NCBI GenBank assembly: GCA_964509475.1
Contig: CAZDXJ010000045.1
Coordinates: 1 to 19,352, forward strand
Length of the DNA: 19,352 nt
Reading direction: 5' to 3'
Source of the DNA: CAZDXJ01 sp964509475
Lineage (GTDB): Bacteria; Pseudomonadota; Gammaproteobacteria; Methylococcales; Methylomonadaceae
In this document: piece after piece, positions 7,486 through 14,560 of the stretch
Numbering within the stretch: position 1 is the first letter of the stretch
Layout: each line of letters opens with the position of its first letter
The notes under the pieces: model-generated
What the model was told of the DNA's origin: nothing
Database searches by the model: none
What the model saw: only the letters and a program-made list of their open reading frames with translations
Program-made: the position numbers and the translations under genes

Positions 7486-8591
7486 CAATTCCCTCCTTCT
7501 TCACCCAGCCTCAACCACTTGGCTTTCAAAGCAACCGCTCCACGCACGGCAACCTGCTGACTTTCGCTAAAATCACCGCTGATAATGGAATCATTGCCTT
7601 GTTTTCCCAGTACCGTAACCGGCACGACAGTAAACCCGGATTCGGTACGGGCAAACACATAAGACTGACCCTCACGCCCGGCAATCGCGGTATTAGGCAG
7701 TTTAAACACAGGTTGTTTACTGGTTTGGACAATCTGGGTATTGACCGATTGTCCGGCCCGGATGTCATCATGTTTTCCCTCGATAACCGCCCGTGCCAGT
7801 ACCGTCTGGTTTTGCGGATTGACATTTTTTCCAATCAACGTGATATGGGCGGTAGCGGCTGAGCCACTGATCAGCACTTGATCGCCAACTTTCAGATTAC
7901 CTGCATGCTCCTGGGGGATTTTGATTTCCAGCCAGAGCTGATCAAGATTGGCAATGCGATACAAAGGCGCCAAAATATCAATCCGTTCACCTGCGACAAC
8001 ACTGCGGTGCAACACAACGCCATCGATTGGTGCCCGGATTGTCAACAGACTGCTCAAGCGCCGGCTTTTAGCCAGTTTTTTGATGTCCCCGTCCGCCACA
8101 CCGGCGATTTCCAATAACTGCCGGGCTTCATTCACTTCGGCGGCAAAACTGGTATATTTGGAACGGGTTTCCTGCCAGCGCCGATCGGAAATAACCCCTT
8201 CATCATGTAATTTCTTGTCACGTTGATAATTGGCCCAGGCCAGCCTGCGATTGCTTTCCGTTTTCAGAAACTGCCTTTGCAACGCCAATAATTCCGGGCT
8301 TTTGATGTCGGCAAGGCGTTGATCTCGTTTGACAGTATCACCAATGGCCGCATAGAGCCTGCTCACCAGGCCGGCTTGTGGAGCACTGACAATATATTCC
8401 TGATCCGGAGGAATGACGACGGTCGCTGGCGCATAGAGCAAAGGAATTTGTTGCACGTGCTGCAAAGCTCCCAATTTGATCCCCAGGTTATAGAGTTGCA
8501 CCTGGGACAAGGAAATCTGATCCAGAGCAAAACCGGGACTCAAGAAAAACCAGAGCACACTTGAAAAAACAAACTTGGCAAACAACTTCAT
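7485..8591 (-). CDS. Periplasmic adaptor subunit of the RND efflux system (HlyD/CusB family)
   Basis: This is the membrane-fusion protein bridging the RND pump and the TolC-like channel. It has 368 residues, starting with a signal peptide (MKLFAKFVFSSVLWFFLSPG, cleavage near FA-L, about residue 23). A lipoyl-type half-motif follows (IVSAPQAGLVSRLYAAIGD...RLADIKSPEL, about 68-102), then an alpha-helical hairpin (LLALQRQFLKTESNRRLAW and onward), a second lipoyl half (LTIRAPIDGVVLHRSVVAGE) and C-terminal beta-barrel domains. No extended N-terminal Met- or His-rich metal-binding region is present, unlike some CusB/CzcB proteins. Its start shares ATGA with the end of the outer-membrane gene (4-nt overlap), and its TGA overlaps the pump start. 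The three are clearly translated as a unit. Confidence 0.88.
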   Translation of the reverse strand: MKLFAKFVFSSVLWFFLSPGFALDQISLSQVQLYNLGIKLGALQHVQQIPLLYAPATVVIPPDQEYIVSAPQAGLVSRLYAAIGDTVKRDQRLADIKSPELLALQRQFLKTESNRRLAWANYQRDKKLHDEGVISDRRWQETRSKYTSFAAEVNEARQLLEIAGVADGDIKKLAKSRRLSSLLTIRAPIDGVVLHRSVVAGERIDILAPLYRIANLDQLWLEIKIPQEHAGNLKVGDQVLISGSAATAHITLIGKNVNPQNQTVLARAVIEGKHDDIRAGQSVNTQIVQTSKQPVFKLPNTAIAGREGQSYVFARTESGFTVVPVTVLGKQGNDSIISGDFSESQQVAVRGAVALKAKWLRLGEEGGN

Positions 8592-9841
8592 GGTAACTGG
8601 CCTACAACTTGGTTATAAAAAGCGATGTCACGCTGTAATTTAAGTTCCGATTCCTTGGCGTCACGAATCGCCGCAAAAGCCCGTGATTGAATCTTTAACA
8701 AATCGAGCAAGTTGATTTCTCCGGAAGAAAAACTGAGTTGGGTCATTTCAAGGTGGGTTTCCGCAATCTGACGGCGCTGCCTCGCGATCTCCAACTCGCT
8801 GCGATCAATTTCCAGAATATGCAAAGCCTCATGGAATGACTGTTCCAAATCCCGGTACAAATGTGCCCGCTGACTGATCGCATTGCTGAGTTCAAGATTG
8901 GCTCGGGCAATTTCAGGCGCTTTGTGAGCGCTACCCCCGAAAGGCACACTGACATCCAGGGTAAGGGTTTCAGCACTGTAATCCGGAGTCGTACGTTGCG
9001 AGTTGCCGCCAATGGCCAGGGTAGGCTGCCCGGAACCGGACGCTTTGACCCAATCCAGCTCCGCCCGTTTACGTTCAATAAAGGCATTCAATGCACTCAA
9101 CGCAGGATGTTGTGGCGTGATTTTCTTCTCACTTTGCGGCTCGGTGAAATCCGCCGGAACCCGGGTCATTTGGGTCAATGTGGCAAAACGTTTGCGGGCA
9201 TGCATTTGTTCTGCTTCCGCCTGCACCAATTCAGAACGTTTGCGCAGTTGTTCGGTCTGTGCCAATAACAAATCGGTGCGTGGCAAATCACCTAATTCAA
9301 CCCGGCGTCGTACCGTCTTTACCAATTGTTCGGAAACCTGATAAACGTATTTGGCAATTTCATAACGATTATTGGTCAACGCAATATCCCATAGAGCGTT
9401 ACGCACCAATCCCGCCACACGCAACTTGAAAACCTTGGAGCGCAATGTATTCGCCTGTTCAGCCATCTGCGCCAGCCGTTGTCCGGCGGCGCGCTGTCCC
9501 CAATTCCATAACGGCAGCTCGATAGCTCCGGCGATTTCCGGCGCTCCCGTACCAACTGCATCACGCACCCAACCATTGCGATAGGAAAAGGTTGCGGTCA
9601 AAGCACCCGCCACCCAGCTGTCGCCGCGTTGCCGCAAGGCCTCGGTTTCTTGCTTGAGAGCTGGAAGCAGAGCGCTCTCAGGATAGTTTTGCCAGGTCAG
9701 ATCGATGAGTTCCGATAAGCTCAGCTGGGAATCTATCGTTATCGGATCACGATGCTCAACGATATATTGCTCATCCGCGTGGACGGAGCAGACGATTGAC
9801 AATGCAATCAATACAAACCCTGAAATGGGCAAAGCAGACAT
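8588..9841 (-). CDS. TolC family outer membrane efflux protein (CusC/CzcC-like)
   Basis: This is the outer-membrane exit duct of the metal-efflux complex. It has 417 residues with a signal peptide ending about residue 22 (CSVHA-DEQ). Two related helical repeats typical of OEP proteins follow (about residues 45-235 and 255-417), with conserved-looking segments LPRTDLLLAQTEQLRKR and SSGEINLLDLLKIQSRAF. There is no lipobox Cys, so it is not a lipoprotein, unlike CusC. The start is supported by AAGGAG 5-6 nt upstream. It is separated from the small upstream secreted-protein gene by 93 nt, the only sizeable gap in the operon, and overlaps the adaptor gene downstream. Confidence 0.88.
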   Translation of the reverse strand: MSALPISGFVLIALSIVCSVHADEQYIVEHRDPITIDSQLSLSELIDLTWQNYPESALLPALKQETEALRQRGDSWVAGALTATFSYRNGWVRDAVGTGAPEIAGAIELPLWNWGQRAAGQRLAQMAEQANTLRSKVFKLRVAGLVRNALWDIALTNNRYEIAKYVYQVSEQLVKTVRRRVELGDLPRTDLLLAQTEQLRKRSELVQAEAEQMHARKRFATLTQMTRVPADFTEPQSEKKITPQHPALSALNAFIERKRAELDWVKASGSGQPTLAIGGNSQRTTPDYSAETLTLDVSVPFGGSAHKAPEIARANLELSNAISQRAHLYRDLEQSFHEALHILEIDRSELEIARQRRQIAETHLEMTQLSFSSGEINLLDLLKIQSRAFAAIRDAKESELKLQRDIAFYNQVVGQLP

Positions 9842-9891
9842 AGAATCTCCTTAAGATTTATATAAATTAACGGCTGGTAAACATCATCAGA

Positions 9892-9918
9892 ACTGACCTA
9901 CGGCCAAGGTTGGTCAGT
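9892..9918 (-). promoter_or_regulatory. Hairpin in the gap between the small secreted-protein gene and the TolC gene
   Basis: ACTGACC at 9892-9898 pairs with GGTCAGT at 9912-9918 (7 bp, 13-nt loop) in the 93-nt spacer. No T-run follows on the minus strand. It could be a processing or attenuation site that sets unequal expression of the first gene and the pump genes, or it could be chance. Confidence 0.25.
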
Positions 9919-9934
9919 CAGCACGGTAAGGAAA

Positions 9935-10333
9935 TTAAGCGGGGGGAGCTCGGGAAGCGTGAATACAGGCAATATGTTGCGAGGATAACAAAGCGGTAAG
10001 ATGAGGTGAAAAACCGACACTGAAGGCATTGGGATCATCAATACGATAAACGATGTTCGATACATTATGTGCATCGTCTGCAGGCAATGGCATAAATAAA
10101 TTTTGCTTGATCCCGGAACTGACGCCAATTAAGCAGCCTTCGGACAAATGCAACGGCTTACTCACTTGCAACAGTGCTGCCGGAGAGCTTTGGCTTTTTG
10201 ATACAAACTCCAGCCCTGGCACATGGATGCCTTGCTGTGGCTCTGCCCTTTGCGCATGCGCATGCACCAGGGGCGCAATAAATTGCAACAAAATCAGCGA
10301 AAAAGTGAGCATTTTCTGGAGAACGTGTATCAT
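9935..10333 (-). CDS. Small secreted His-rich protein, first gene of the efflux operon
   Basis: I do not recognise a named family in this 132-residue protein. An N-terminal hydrophobic signal (about residues 8-22, MLTFSLILLQFIAPLVHAHA) predicts export, with likely cleavage after HAHA near residue 27. The mature part has two Cys (67 and 123) that could form a disulfide. Histidines occur at 37, 62, 89, 111, 120 and 125, and it ends HIACIHASRAPPA. Its position at the head of a metal-efflux operon and its exported His/Cys content suggest a periplasmic metal-binding or sensing accessory; this is inference. Neither ATG (10333, or 10312 at residue 8) has a strong Shine-Dalgarno sequence, so the exact start is uncertain. 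Confidence 0.65.
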   Translation of the reverse strand: MIHVLQKMLTFSLILLQFIAPLVHAHAQRAEPQQGIHVPGLEFVSKSQSSPAALLQVSKPLHLSEGCLIGVSSGIKQNLFMPLPADDAHNVSNIVYRIDDPNAFSVGFSPHLTALLSSQHIACIHASRAPPA

Positions 10334-10343
10334 AGCCGGTATC

Positions 10344-10377
10344 GTAAGCTAAATTTTGGTATTGGGCAATAGCTTAC
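10344..10377. promoter_or_regulatory. Perfect 8-bp inverted repeat in the divergent promoter region (candidate operator)
   Basis: GTAAGCTA at 10344-10351 and TAGCTTAC at 10370-10377 are separated by 18 nt. The left arm is about 10 nt upstream of the efflux operon start, and the right arm is just before TTGAAA at 10381, a possible -35 for the divergent gene. The geometry suits a dimeric regulator controlling one or both directions. No regulator gene is in the window. Confidence 0.4.
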
Positions 10378-10446
10378 ATCTTGAAAACGAATAGAACTGC
10401 AACAATATCTTACGTTATCCTGCATTTAAGAAAACGGCAACAATCA

Positions 10447-11385
10447 ATGAAGACAATAACCGGATTTTTTATTACCTTACTGATCATCATCGGCCTGGGG
10501 CTGGGTGGTATACAAGAAGTACAAGCCAAACGTTTTGGCGGTGCTCGTTCTTTTGGCTCCAAACCAGCCTACTCCATGCCTTATCGCAGATCGGTCAGTA
10601 AACCGCAGCGCTCGGCAAGCCAACAACAAGCCTATCAAAAAAATCAGGCCGCCCGGCAAACCCTGAGCCGGCGTGGCGGCTTGATGGGCCTGCTCGGTGG
10701 CCTGGCATTAGGCGGTCTGCTGGGTTCGCTGTTCTTCGGAGGTGCTTTTGAAGGCTTGAATTTTATGGATATTCTGGTCTTTGGCGGCCTGGCCTTTTTG
10801 CTTTACAAACTCTTTTCGGCAAGGGCACGGCCCTCTTATCAAGCCGATGCTTATGATAATAACGCCAGCGCAAGCCCATTCACTCAGGCGCCCGATACGT
10901 GCTTCAGGCAAACGGCCGATTTTGACACCGACGTGCTTTTTAATAAAAAAACCCGGCAACCCTCTCAGTCACTGACTGGGCAGGATGCCGATTTTGACAA
11001 TGCTGTAACACCGGCCGGTTTTGACAAAACGGCTTTTCTGGAAGGCGCCAAATCCGCTTTCAGGCAATTGCAAACGGCTTGGAACAACGCTGATCTGGCG
11101 GAAATCCGGGGCCTGACCACCGACAAGGTGTTTGCCGAAATTCAGCAGCAACTCAAATCCGAACCGAATCAAAACTTTATTGATGTATTGAAAGTTGATG
11201 CAGAGTTACTGGACTTCAGGGAAATTGGTCAGGAACAGGAGGCGGTTGTCTTGTTCGATGCCATTTTACGCGAGCAATACGATGCCCAGGCTGAACAGGT
11301 TCGGGAAATATGGCATTTTGTCAAATCCAAAAACAGTCTGCAACCCACCTGGTATCTGGACGGTATCCAGCAGCTTGAATCGTAG
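10447..11385 (+). CDS. Tim44-like domain protein, exported or membrane-anchored
   Basis: This 312-residue protein begins with a signal peptide (MKTITGFFITLLIIIGLGLG, cleavage near VQA-K at about residue 27). A basic RFGGARSFGSKP segment follows, then a Gln/Ser/Arg-rich linker and two Gly-rich hydrophobic segments (about 79-99 and 105-121) that look membrane-spanning. The C-terminal region (about 185-312) contains FLEGAKSAFRQLQTAWNNADLAEIRGLTTDKVF and a beta-rich LLDFREIGQEQEAVVLFDAI stretch, which fits the Tim44-like fold (an NTF2-like cone). Bacterial members are mostly uncharacterised, and the name comes from mitochondrial import. The ATG at 10447 is chosen because the signal peptide begins there; upstream in-frame TTG codons add an unrelated extension. 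It is divergent from the metal-efflux operon, with no obvious functional tie. Confidence 0.8.
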   Translation: MKTITGFFITLLIIIGLGLGGIQEVQAKRFGGARSFGSKPAYSMPYRRSVSKPQRSASQQQAYQKNQAARQTLSRRGGLMGLLGGLALGGLLGSLFFGGAFEGLNFMDILVFGGLAFLLYKLFSARARPSYQADAYDNNASASPFTQAPDTCFRQTADFDTDVLFNKKTRQPSQSLTGQDADFDNAVTPAGFDKTAFLEGAKSAFRQLQTAWNNADLAEIRGLTTDKVFAEIQQQLKSEPNQNFIDVLKVDAELLDFREIGQEQEAVVLFDAILREQYDAQAEQVREIWHFVKSKNSLQPTWYLDGIQQLES

Positions 11386-11417
11386 TTTCGTTCACACTAC
11401 GATAATGGCTTAAAAAT

Positions 11418-11451
11418 GTAGGAGCGACTTCAGCCGCGCCCATTAATGGGC
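11418..11451. repeat. REP-like repeat with adjoining 14-bp palindrome
   Basis: GTAGGAGCGACTTCAGCCGC begins at 11418. It resembles the common gammaproteobacterial REP consensus (GTAGGAGCGgCTTcAGCCGCG). It runs into a perfect palindrome GCCCATTAATGGGC at 11438-11451. It lies between convergent genes, where it may also stop transcription. Confidence 0.55.
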
Positions 11452-11487
11452 CATTTAACCCGATAGACTTACACCGCCATAGCCCGT

Positions 11488-12123
11488 TCAAGTCACACAG
11501 GATTTTATTTTTGCAACAGTGCGTTGAATAAATCCCGGAAACAAAACCTTTTTGACCTGCCGGACTTCCTCGCAGTCCGGATCGGCCTGGCGCATGTTGT
11601 TATACACCGTTTCGGCCTGTTCGGTTTCACCGCAGGCATGTAAATACAAACAGAGTACCTGCATAAATGCCAGATATTCACTGATATGAAAGCGCTTGCG
11701 GCGAGGATATTGCGCCTTCAGGTCCAGTTTATGCTCAAAAATAGCCGGAATTTTTTCCGGTTTGCCTTCATCCAGGCATAATTGCGCATAATGACAGCGG
11801 GCAAATAAATATTTTGGGTGCTTGCGGTAATTCTCTTCAATACATTGTTTTTGTTTTTCCCGATCAATGAAACCATAGGCCACCGCCAGATAATTGTTCA
11901 GCAGCATCACTTTGGGATAAAGTTGCCGTAGCGCCAACAAGCGGGGCAGGGTTTGCTGCGGATTGCGGATTAATTTATCGTACAAGCTCTCCAGCTCTTT
12001 TTGAATATCCGCCGGTAAATTCAACAGCGCCGGTTCGACGCGGGTTTCATAACTGACTTCATAAACATTGCGCACATCATCCGGCATAACGGGCTGGACA
12101 CGTTTTTTTTTCTGTTTTGACAT
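11488..12123 (-). CDS. TPR-like helical protein of unknown function
   Basis: This 211-residue protein starts at the ATG at 12123 (MSKQKKKRV). An in-frame TTG at 12132 would overlap the methyltransferase stop. After a basic N-terminus it is almost wholly alpha-helical, with TPR-like spacing: LESLYDKLIRNPQQTLPRLLALRQLYP, then LLNNYLAVAYGFIDREKQKQ, then HPKYLFARCHYAQLCLDEGK, then YLHACGETEQAETVYNNMRQADPDCEEV. This suggests a protein-protein interaction scaffold. No signal peptide or membrane segment is seen. It lies 5 nt after the methyltransferase gene and is probably cotranscribed. I see no catalytic motif and assign no function. Confidence 0.65.
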   Translation of the reverse strand: MSKQKKKRVQPVMPDDVRNVYEVSYETRVEPALLNLPADIQKELESLYDKLIRNPQQTLPRLLALRQLYPKVMLLNNYLAVAYGFIDREKQKQCIEENYRKHPKYLFARCHYAQLCLDEGKPEKIPAIFEHKLDLKAQYPRRKRFHISEYLAFMQVLCLYLHACGETEQAETVYNNMRQADPDCEEVRQVKKVLFPGFIQRTVAKIKSCVT

Positions 12124-12128
12124 ATTGT

Positions 12129-12965
12129 TCAAACCGGTTTTTGTAATCCAAAAATATAGTATTTTACCAGCTTCAGGCGGCTTAACTGTTCAATGGCCAG
12201 GGTTTCCAATACCGCCGATAGATTGAATACACCGATTTTCCTGCCCAGGTCCCGTAAATACCGATACGTCGGCAAGGTATTATCGGTAATATCACGTTCG
12301 ATCACGATATCAAAGCCGGTTGCCCTGGCCAACTGATGATAACCGGCTACGGTGCAATCCAGATGGCAAGCGCCGTAAAACCCCTTGCCCAGCCAGTTGA
12401 TTTTGAATAACGGCAGCATGGCCTTGACCGGCACAAAATCAGACAAGGCCAGATAGCCACCCGGTTTCAAAACCCGCATCGCTTCCTGAAAAAATTGCCT
12501 GCGGTCTGGAAAATGAAAAATACACTCAACCGCAAGCGCCACGTCAAAACATTGATCGGGAAAAGGCAGGACACAAGCATTGCCTTGTTGAAACTGAATG
12601 CGATTACCCAGAACCGGCCGAACATTTTTTTGCGCCCGCCGCAGTTGCCGGATATCCAGGTTCAATCCCGACAACGACATGTCATGATAATTTTCATTGA
12701 TGAAGGCGATCGTGCCACCAAAACCGCAGCCCACATCCAAGACACGCTGACCATTGTCGATACGGGCCGCAATACACACTTGTTCACTCAGCTTTTCGGC
12801 GGCAATGGCAAAATCCTCCGTATTAACCGGGCCTGACAAGGGTTTGTCCCAATACCCCCAATGCACATGCCGGCCAAAACTGCTGGCAATATCCGCATCC
12901 TGTCTTTCCAACGCGGCCAGCAGATAATCAAAATAAGGCAGCGGAATGGATGATTTTTTTGTCAT
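12129..12965 (-). CDS. Class I SAM-dependent methyltransferase, substrate unknown
   Basis: The ATG at 12965 gives 278 residues. Motif I of the Rossmann-fold methyltransferases is VLDVGCGFGG (75-84), followed by the SAM ribose-binding region GLNLDIRQL (100-108), the motif II/III-like region FDVALAVECIFHF (140-152) and EAMRVLKPGGYLALSDF (161-177). The N-terminal HVHWGYWDKP occurs in several small-molecule methyltransferases related to the UbiE/tocopherol-methyltransferase group. The substrate cannot be named from sequence. ATG 12965 is preferred to ATG 13004 for two reasons. AGGA lies just upstream of it, and a TATAAT on the minus strand at 13010-13005 would place transcription initiation downstream of 13004. 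A TPR-like gene follows 5 nt later. Confidence 0.82.
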   Translation of the reverse strand: MTKKSSIPLPYFDYLLAALERQDADIASSFGRHVHWGYWDKPLSGPVNTEDFAIAAEKLSEQVCIAARIDNGQRVLDVGCGFGGTIAFINENYHDMSLSGLNLDIRQLRRAQKNVRPVLGNRIQFQQGNACVLPFPDQCFDVALAVECIFHFPDRRQFFQEAMRVLKPGGYLALSDFVPVKAMLPLFKINWLGKGFYGACHLDCTVAGYHQLARATGFDIVIERDITDNTLPTYRYLRDLGRKIGVFNLSAVLETLAIEQLSRLKLVKYYIFGLQKPV

Positions 12966-13004
12966 GAAAGTCCTGCAATAGTCTTTACCCAAATGGAAAC
13001 ACAC

Positions 13005-13010
13005 ATTATA
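13005..13010 (-). promoter_or_regulatory. Candidate -10 element of the methyltransferase promoter
   Basis: A perfect TATAAT lies on the minus strand at 13010-13005, about 40 nt upstream of the chosen ATG. The hexamer at the -35 spacing (TCTGAA) is poor, so this is a partial match only. Confidence 0.35.
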
Positions 13011-13044
13011 GTGTCCGCTACAATCAATTCAGAAGGAGACAAAC

Positions 13045-13362
13045 ATGCTTTTCAGCACTACCCCGGATATGCCGGGCCAGGAAATTACCGAATGCCTGGG
13101 TGTCGTAACCGGCAATGTCGTCCAGTCCAAGCATGCCGGCCGCGATATCATGGCCGGTTTGAAAAGCCTTGTCGGCGGCGAAATCAAAGGTTATACCGAG
13201 ATGCTGACCGATGCCCGCAATGAAGCCATCCGGCGCATGGTGCAAGAAGCAGAACAAAAAGGCGCCGATGGCATTGTCAATATCCGCTTTACCACCAGCG
13301 CCATCATGGCCAACGCATCGGAAATGCTGGCTTACGGGACGGCGGTTAAACTAAAAACCTGA
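13045..13362 (+). CDS. YbjQ family (UPF0145) protein, putative heavy-metal-binding domain
   Basis: This 105-residue protein has the YbjQ pattern: a beta-strand start (EITECLGVVTGNVVQSKHAG), the loop RDIMAGLKSLVGGEIKGYTEM, a helix ARNEAIRRMVQEAEQKGADGIVNIRF, and the ending EMLAYGTAVKL. Family members form pentameric rings similar to the DUF74 fold. The 'heavy metal binding' label is historical and the role is unproven. It is full length. AAGGAG 6-7 nt before the ATG supports the start. It is divergent from the methyltransferase, with a 79-nt shared upstream region. Confidence 0.88.
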   Translation: MLFSTTPDMPGQEITECLGVVTGNVVQSKHAGRDIMAGLKSLVGGEIKGYTEMLTDARNEAIRRMVQEAEQKGADGIVNIRFTTSAIMANASEMLAYGTAVKLKT

Positions 13363-13369
13363 CGCCGGA

Positions 13370-13996
13370 CTATATAGGCCGATCCTGGCGATCAGCACCA
13401 AACCGGTGTACGGATTTATACAATCCAATATGAATCAATCCGGCCAGAGTGGCGTATAACACGGGATACAATACATAAGGCGGATAATATCCACTGACTT
13501 GTTGTGTATAAGACCACGCGCCCATCTGGGCATAACGGCCGGAAAACAGATAAAAACTGGCATTGGACAACAAAAAGGCCAAGGATAACGAGGCTATAAA
13601 AATAGCAAACAGCATGATGCGATTCGTTTTCCGGGTCAAATCCAGACCCGCGCCCAGGCAACCGGCGAAAAACACCACAGCATAGGTCGGCAGTAAAAAC
13701 AAATAAGCCGGAGTGACGCACCAATCGCTTACGCCGCCATAGCGGATGGCGATAAAGTCAATGCCCCCGGCCAGCAAAACAAACCCGGTAAACACAATAT
13801 TCCGGTTATTCAACCACTGGCCTTGTGATTTTGCCATCGAAGGCAAGGACAGGTAATAACCGGCCAGAAAAAAAACCGCCAGCGACGCATCGGGCAAAAA
13901 ATTCACGCTGCCGAAATGATGAAAGCGGGTCGCGCCCATTAACACCGTCAAAGCCAGAAAAACCCATTGTTTCGGGTTTGTATTCAAAATAATCAT
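13370..13996 (-). CDS. Multi-pass membrane protein, possibly DUF6580/ECF S-component-like
   Basis: This 208-residue hydrophobic protein has about five to six predicted TM segments: around residues 11-20, 34-48, 67-83, 94-115, 125-148 and 170-192. The opening WVFLALTVLMGATRFHHFGSVNFLPDASLAVFFLAGYY resembles the DUF6580 pattern (an R-hydrophobic-PH/HF-x-N-F-x-P loop followed by an Ala/Phe/Gly-rich TM), a family likened to S components of energy-coupling-factor vitamin transporters. It lies divergent to the riboswitch-controlled btuB, so a cobalamin-uptake role across the inner membrane is attractive. It is an inference from position and a remembered pattern only. The start has AAGGAAAGG upstream. 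No riboswitch lies on its own strand. Confidence 0.6.
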   Translation of the reverse strand: MIILNTNPKQWVFLALTVLMGATRFHHFGSVNFLPDASLAVFFLAGYYLSLPSMAKSQGQWLNNRNIVFTGFVLLAGGIDFIAIRYGGVSDWCVTPAYLFLLPTYAVVFFAGCLGAGLDLTRKTNRIMLFAIFIASLSLAFLLSNASFYLFSGRYAQMGAWSYTQQVSGYYPPYVLYPVLYATLAGLIHIGLYKSVHRFGADRQDRPI

Positions 13997-14043
13997 AGCC
14001 TTTCCTTTTCAAAAAACAAACGTAGCTCCTCACCCCTCTAAAA

Positions 14044-14179
14044 AGCCGGTGCAGGTTGTTGATTTATCAGGCTTGCCCAGCCCTTCCACGGAAGCGCTGG
14101 GCTTGCATAACTCAGGATGTTATGCAGAACGACAGCGATGTATGCACGTGTCCTGATAAATCAATGATCTGCGCCGGCT
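14044..14179 (+). other. Multi-branched palindromic element with a 28-bp G-U-consistent outer stem
   Basis: The arms 14044-14071 and 14152-14179 pair along all 28 positions. There are 24 Watson-Crick pairs, and the four remaining positions are all G-U on the plus strand (they would be A-C on the minus strand). Inside are two hairpins. GCCCAGC at 14075-14081 pairs with GCTGGGC at 14096-14102, and is extended by CTTC/GAAG. GCATAAC at 14105-14111 pairs with GTTATGC at 14119-14125. The element lies between divergent genes and upstream of the btuB promoter. It could be a small structured RNA or a palindromic mobile element; I do not recognise the family. Confidence 0.6.
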
Positions 14180-14265
14180 ACAACACAACCGGGTGAGTCG
14201 TTACAACCAAACAAATTCATTGACTGATAATAGGCAATTCAACCCTTGTTTGCAACTTTAAAAAC

Positions 14266-14294
14266 TTGACAGCCCGGAAATTAACCGCTAGTGT
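14266..14294 (+). promoter_or_regulatory. Sigma-70-type promoter for the B12 riboswitch and btuB
   Basis: Consensus TTGACA at 14266-14271 is followed after exactly 17 nt by TAGTGT at 14289-14294. Transcription would begin near 14301, just before the riboswitch P1 stem at 14305. Confidence 0.6.
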
Positions 14295-14304
14295 GCCCGG
14301 CTTG

Positions 14305-14467
14305 CTTCAGGTGCCCTGAAATTCAGGGTGAAACTGGGAAGCCGGTGCAATCCCGGCGCTGCCCCCGCAACGGTATATGGGTTCGGATAATCCATGACGC
14401 CACTGTGCCCGAGTGCATGGGAAGGCGGATTATCTTTATCCCCATGAGTCCGGAGACCGGCCTGAGG
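14305..14467 (+). promoter_or_regulatory. Cobalamin (adenosylcobalamin-type) riboswitch aptamer
   Basis: The conserved B12-element blocks are all present in order: CAGGTGCCCTGAAATTCAGG, then GTGAAACTGGGAAGCCGGTG followed by CAATCCCGGCGCTGCCCCCG, then CAACGGTA, GACGCCACTGTGCC, GGGAAGGCG, and finally GAGTCCGGAGACCGGCC. CTTCAGG at 14305-14311 pairs with CCTGAGG at 14461-14467 (one G-U) as the closing P1 stem. This aptamer controls the btuB gene 94 nt downstream. Confidence 0.95.
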
Positions 14468-14476
14468 CCTCGTCTG

Positions 14477-14510
14477 CGTTGTGGCTCAAAAACCCGCCAT
14501 AACGTTTTTT
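14477..14510 (+). terminator. Intrinsic terminator of the riboswitch expression platform
   Basis: CGTTGTGGC at 14477-14485 pairs with GCCATAACG at 14496-14504 (9 bp, one G-U, 10-nt loop), followed at once by six T (14505-14510). It sits 10 nt after the P1 stem and before the btuB ATG. The simplest reading is that cobalamin binding favours this terminator and shuts off btuB. Confidence 0.75.
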
Positions 14511-14560
14511 CATGTTTTTGCTGTACGGGGTTGTGCAGCGCATATCAGGAAACAAACGCT

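Noticed and set aside
14104..14125. Integron attC site suggested by GCATAAC...GTTATGC
   Set aside because: The arms do not fit the RYYYAAC core, no integrase is present, and the hairpin sits inside a larger stem structure.
14291..14560. Upstream in-frame extension of btuB
   Set aside because: This stretch is the cobalamin riboswitch and terminator; the signal peptide begins at 14561.
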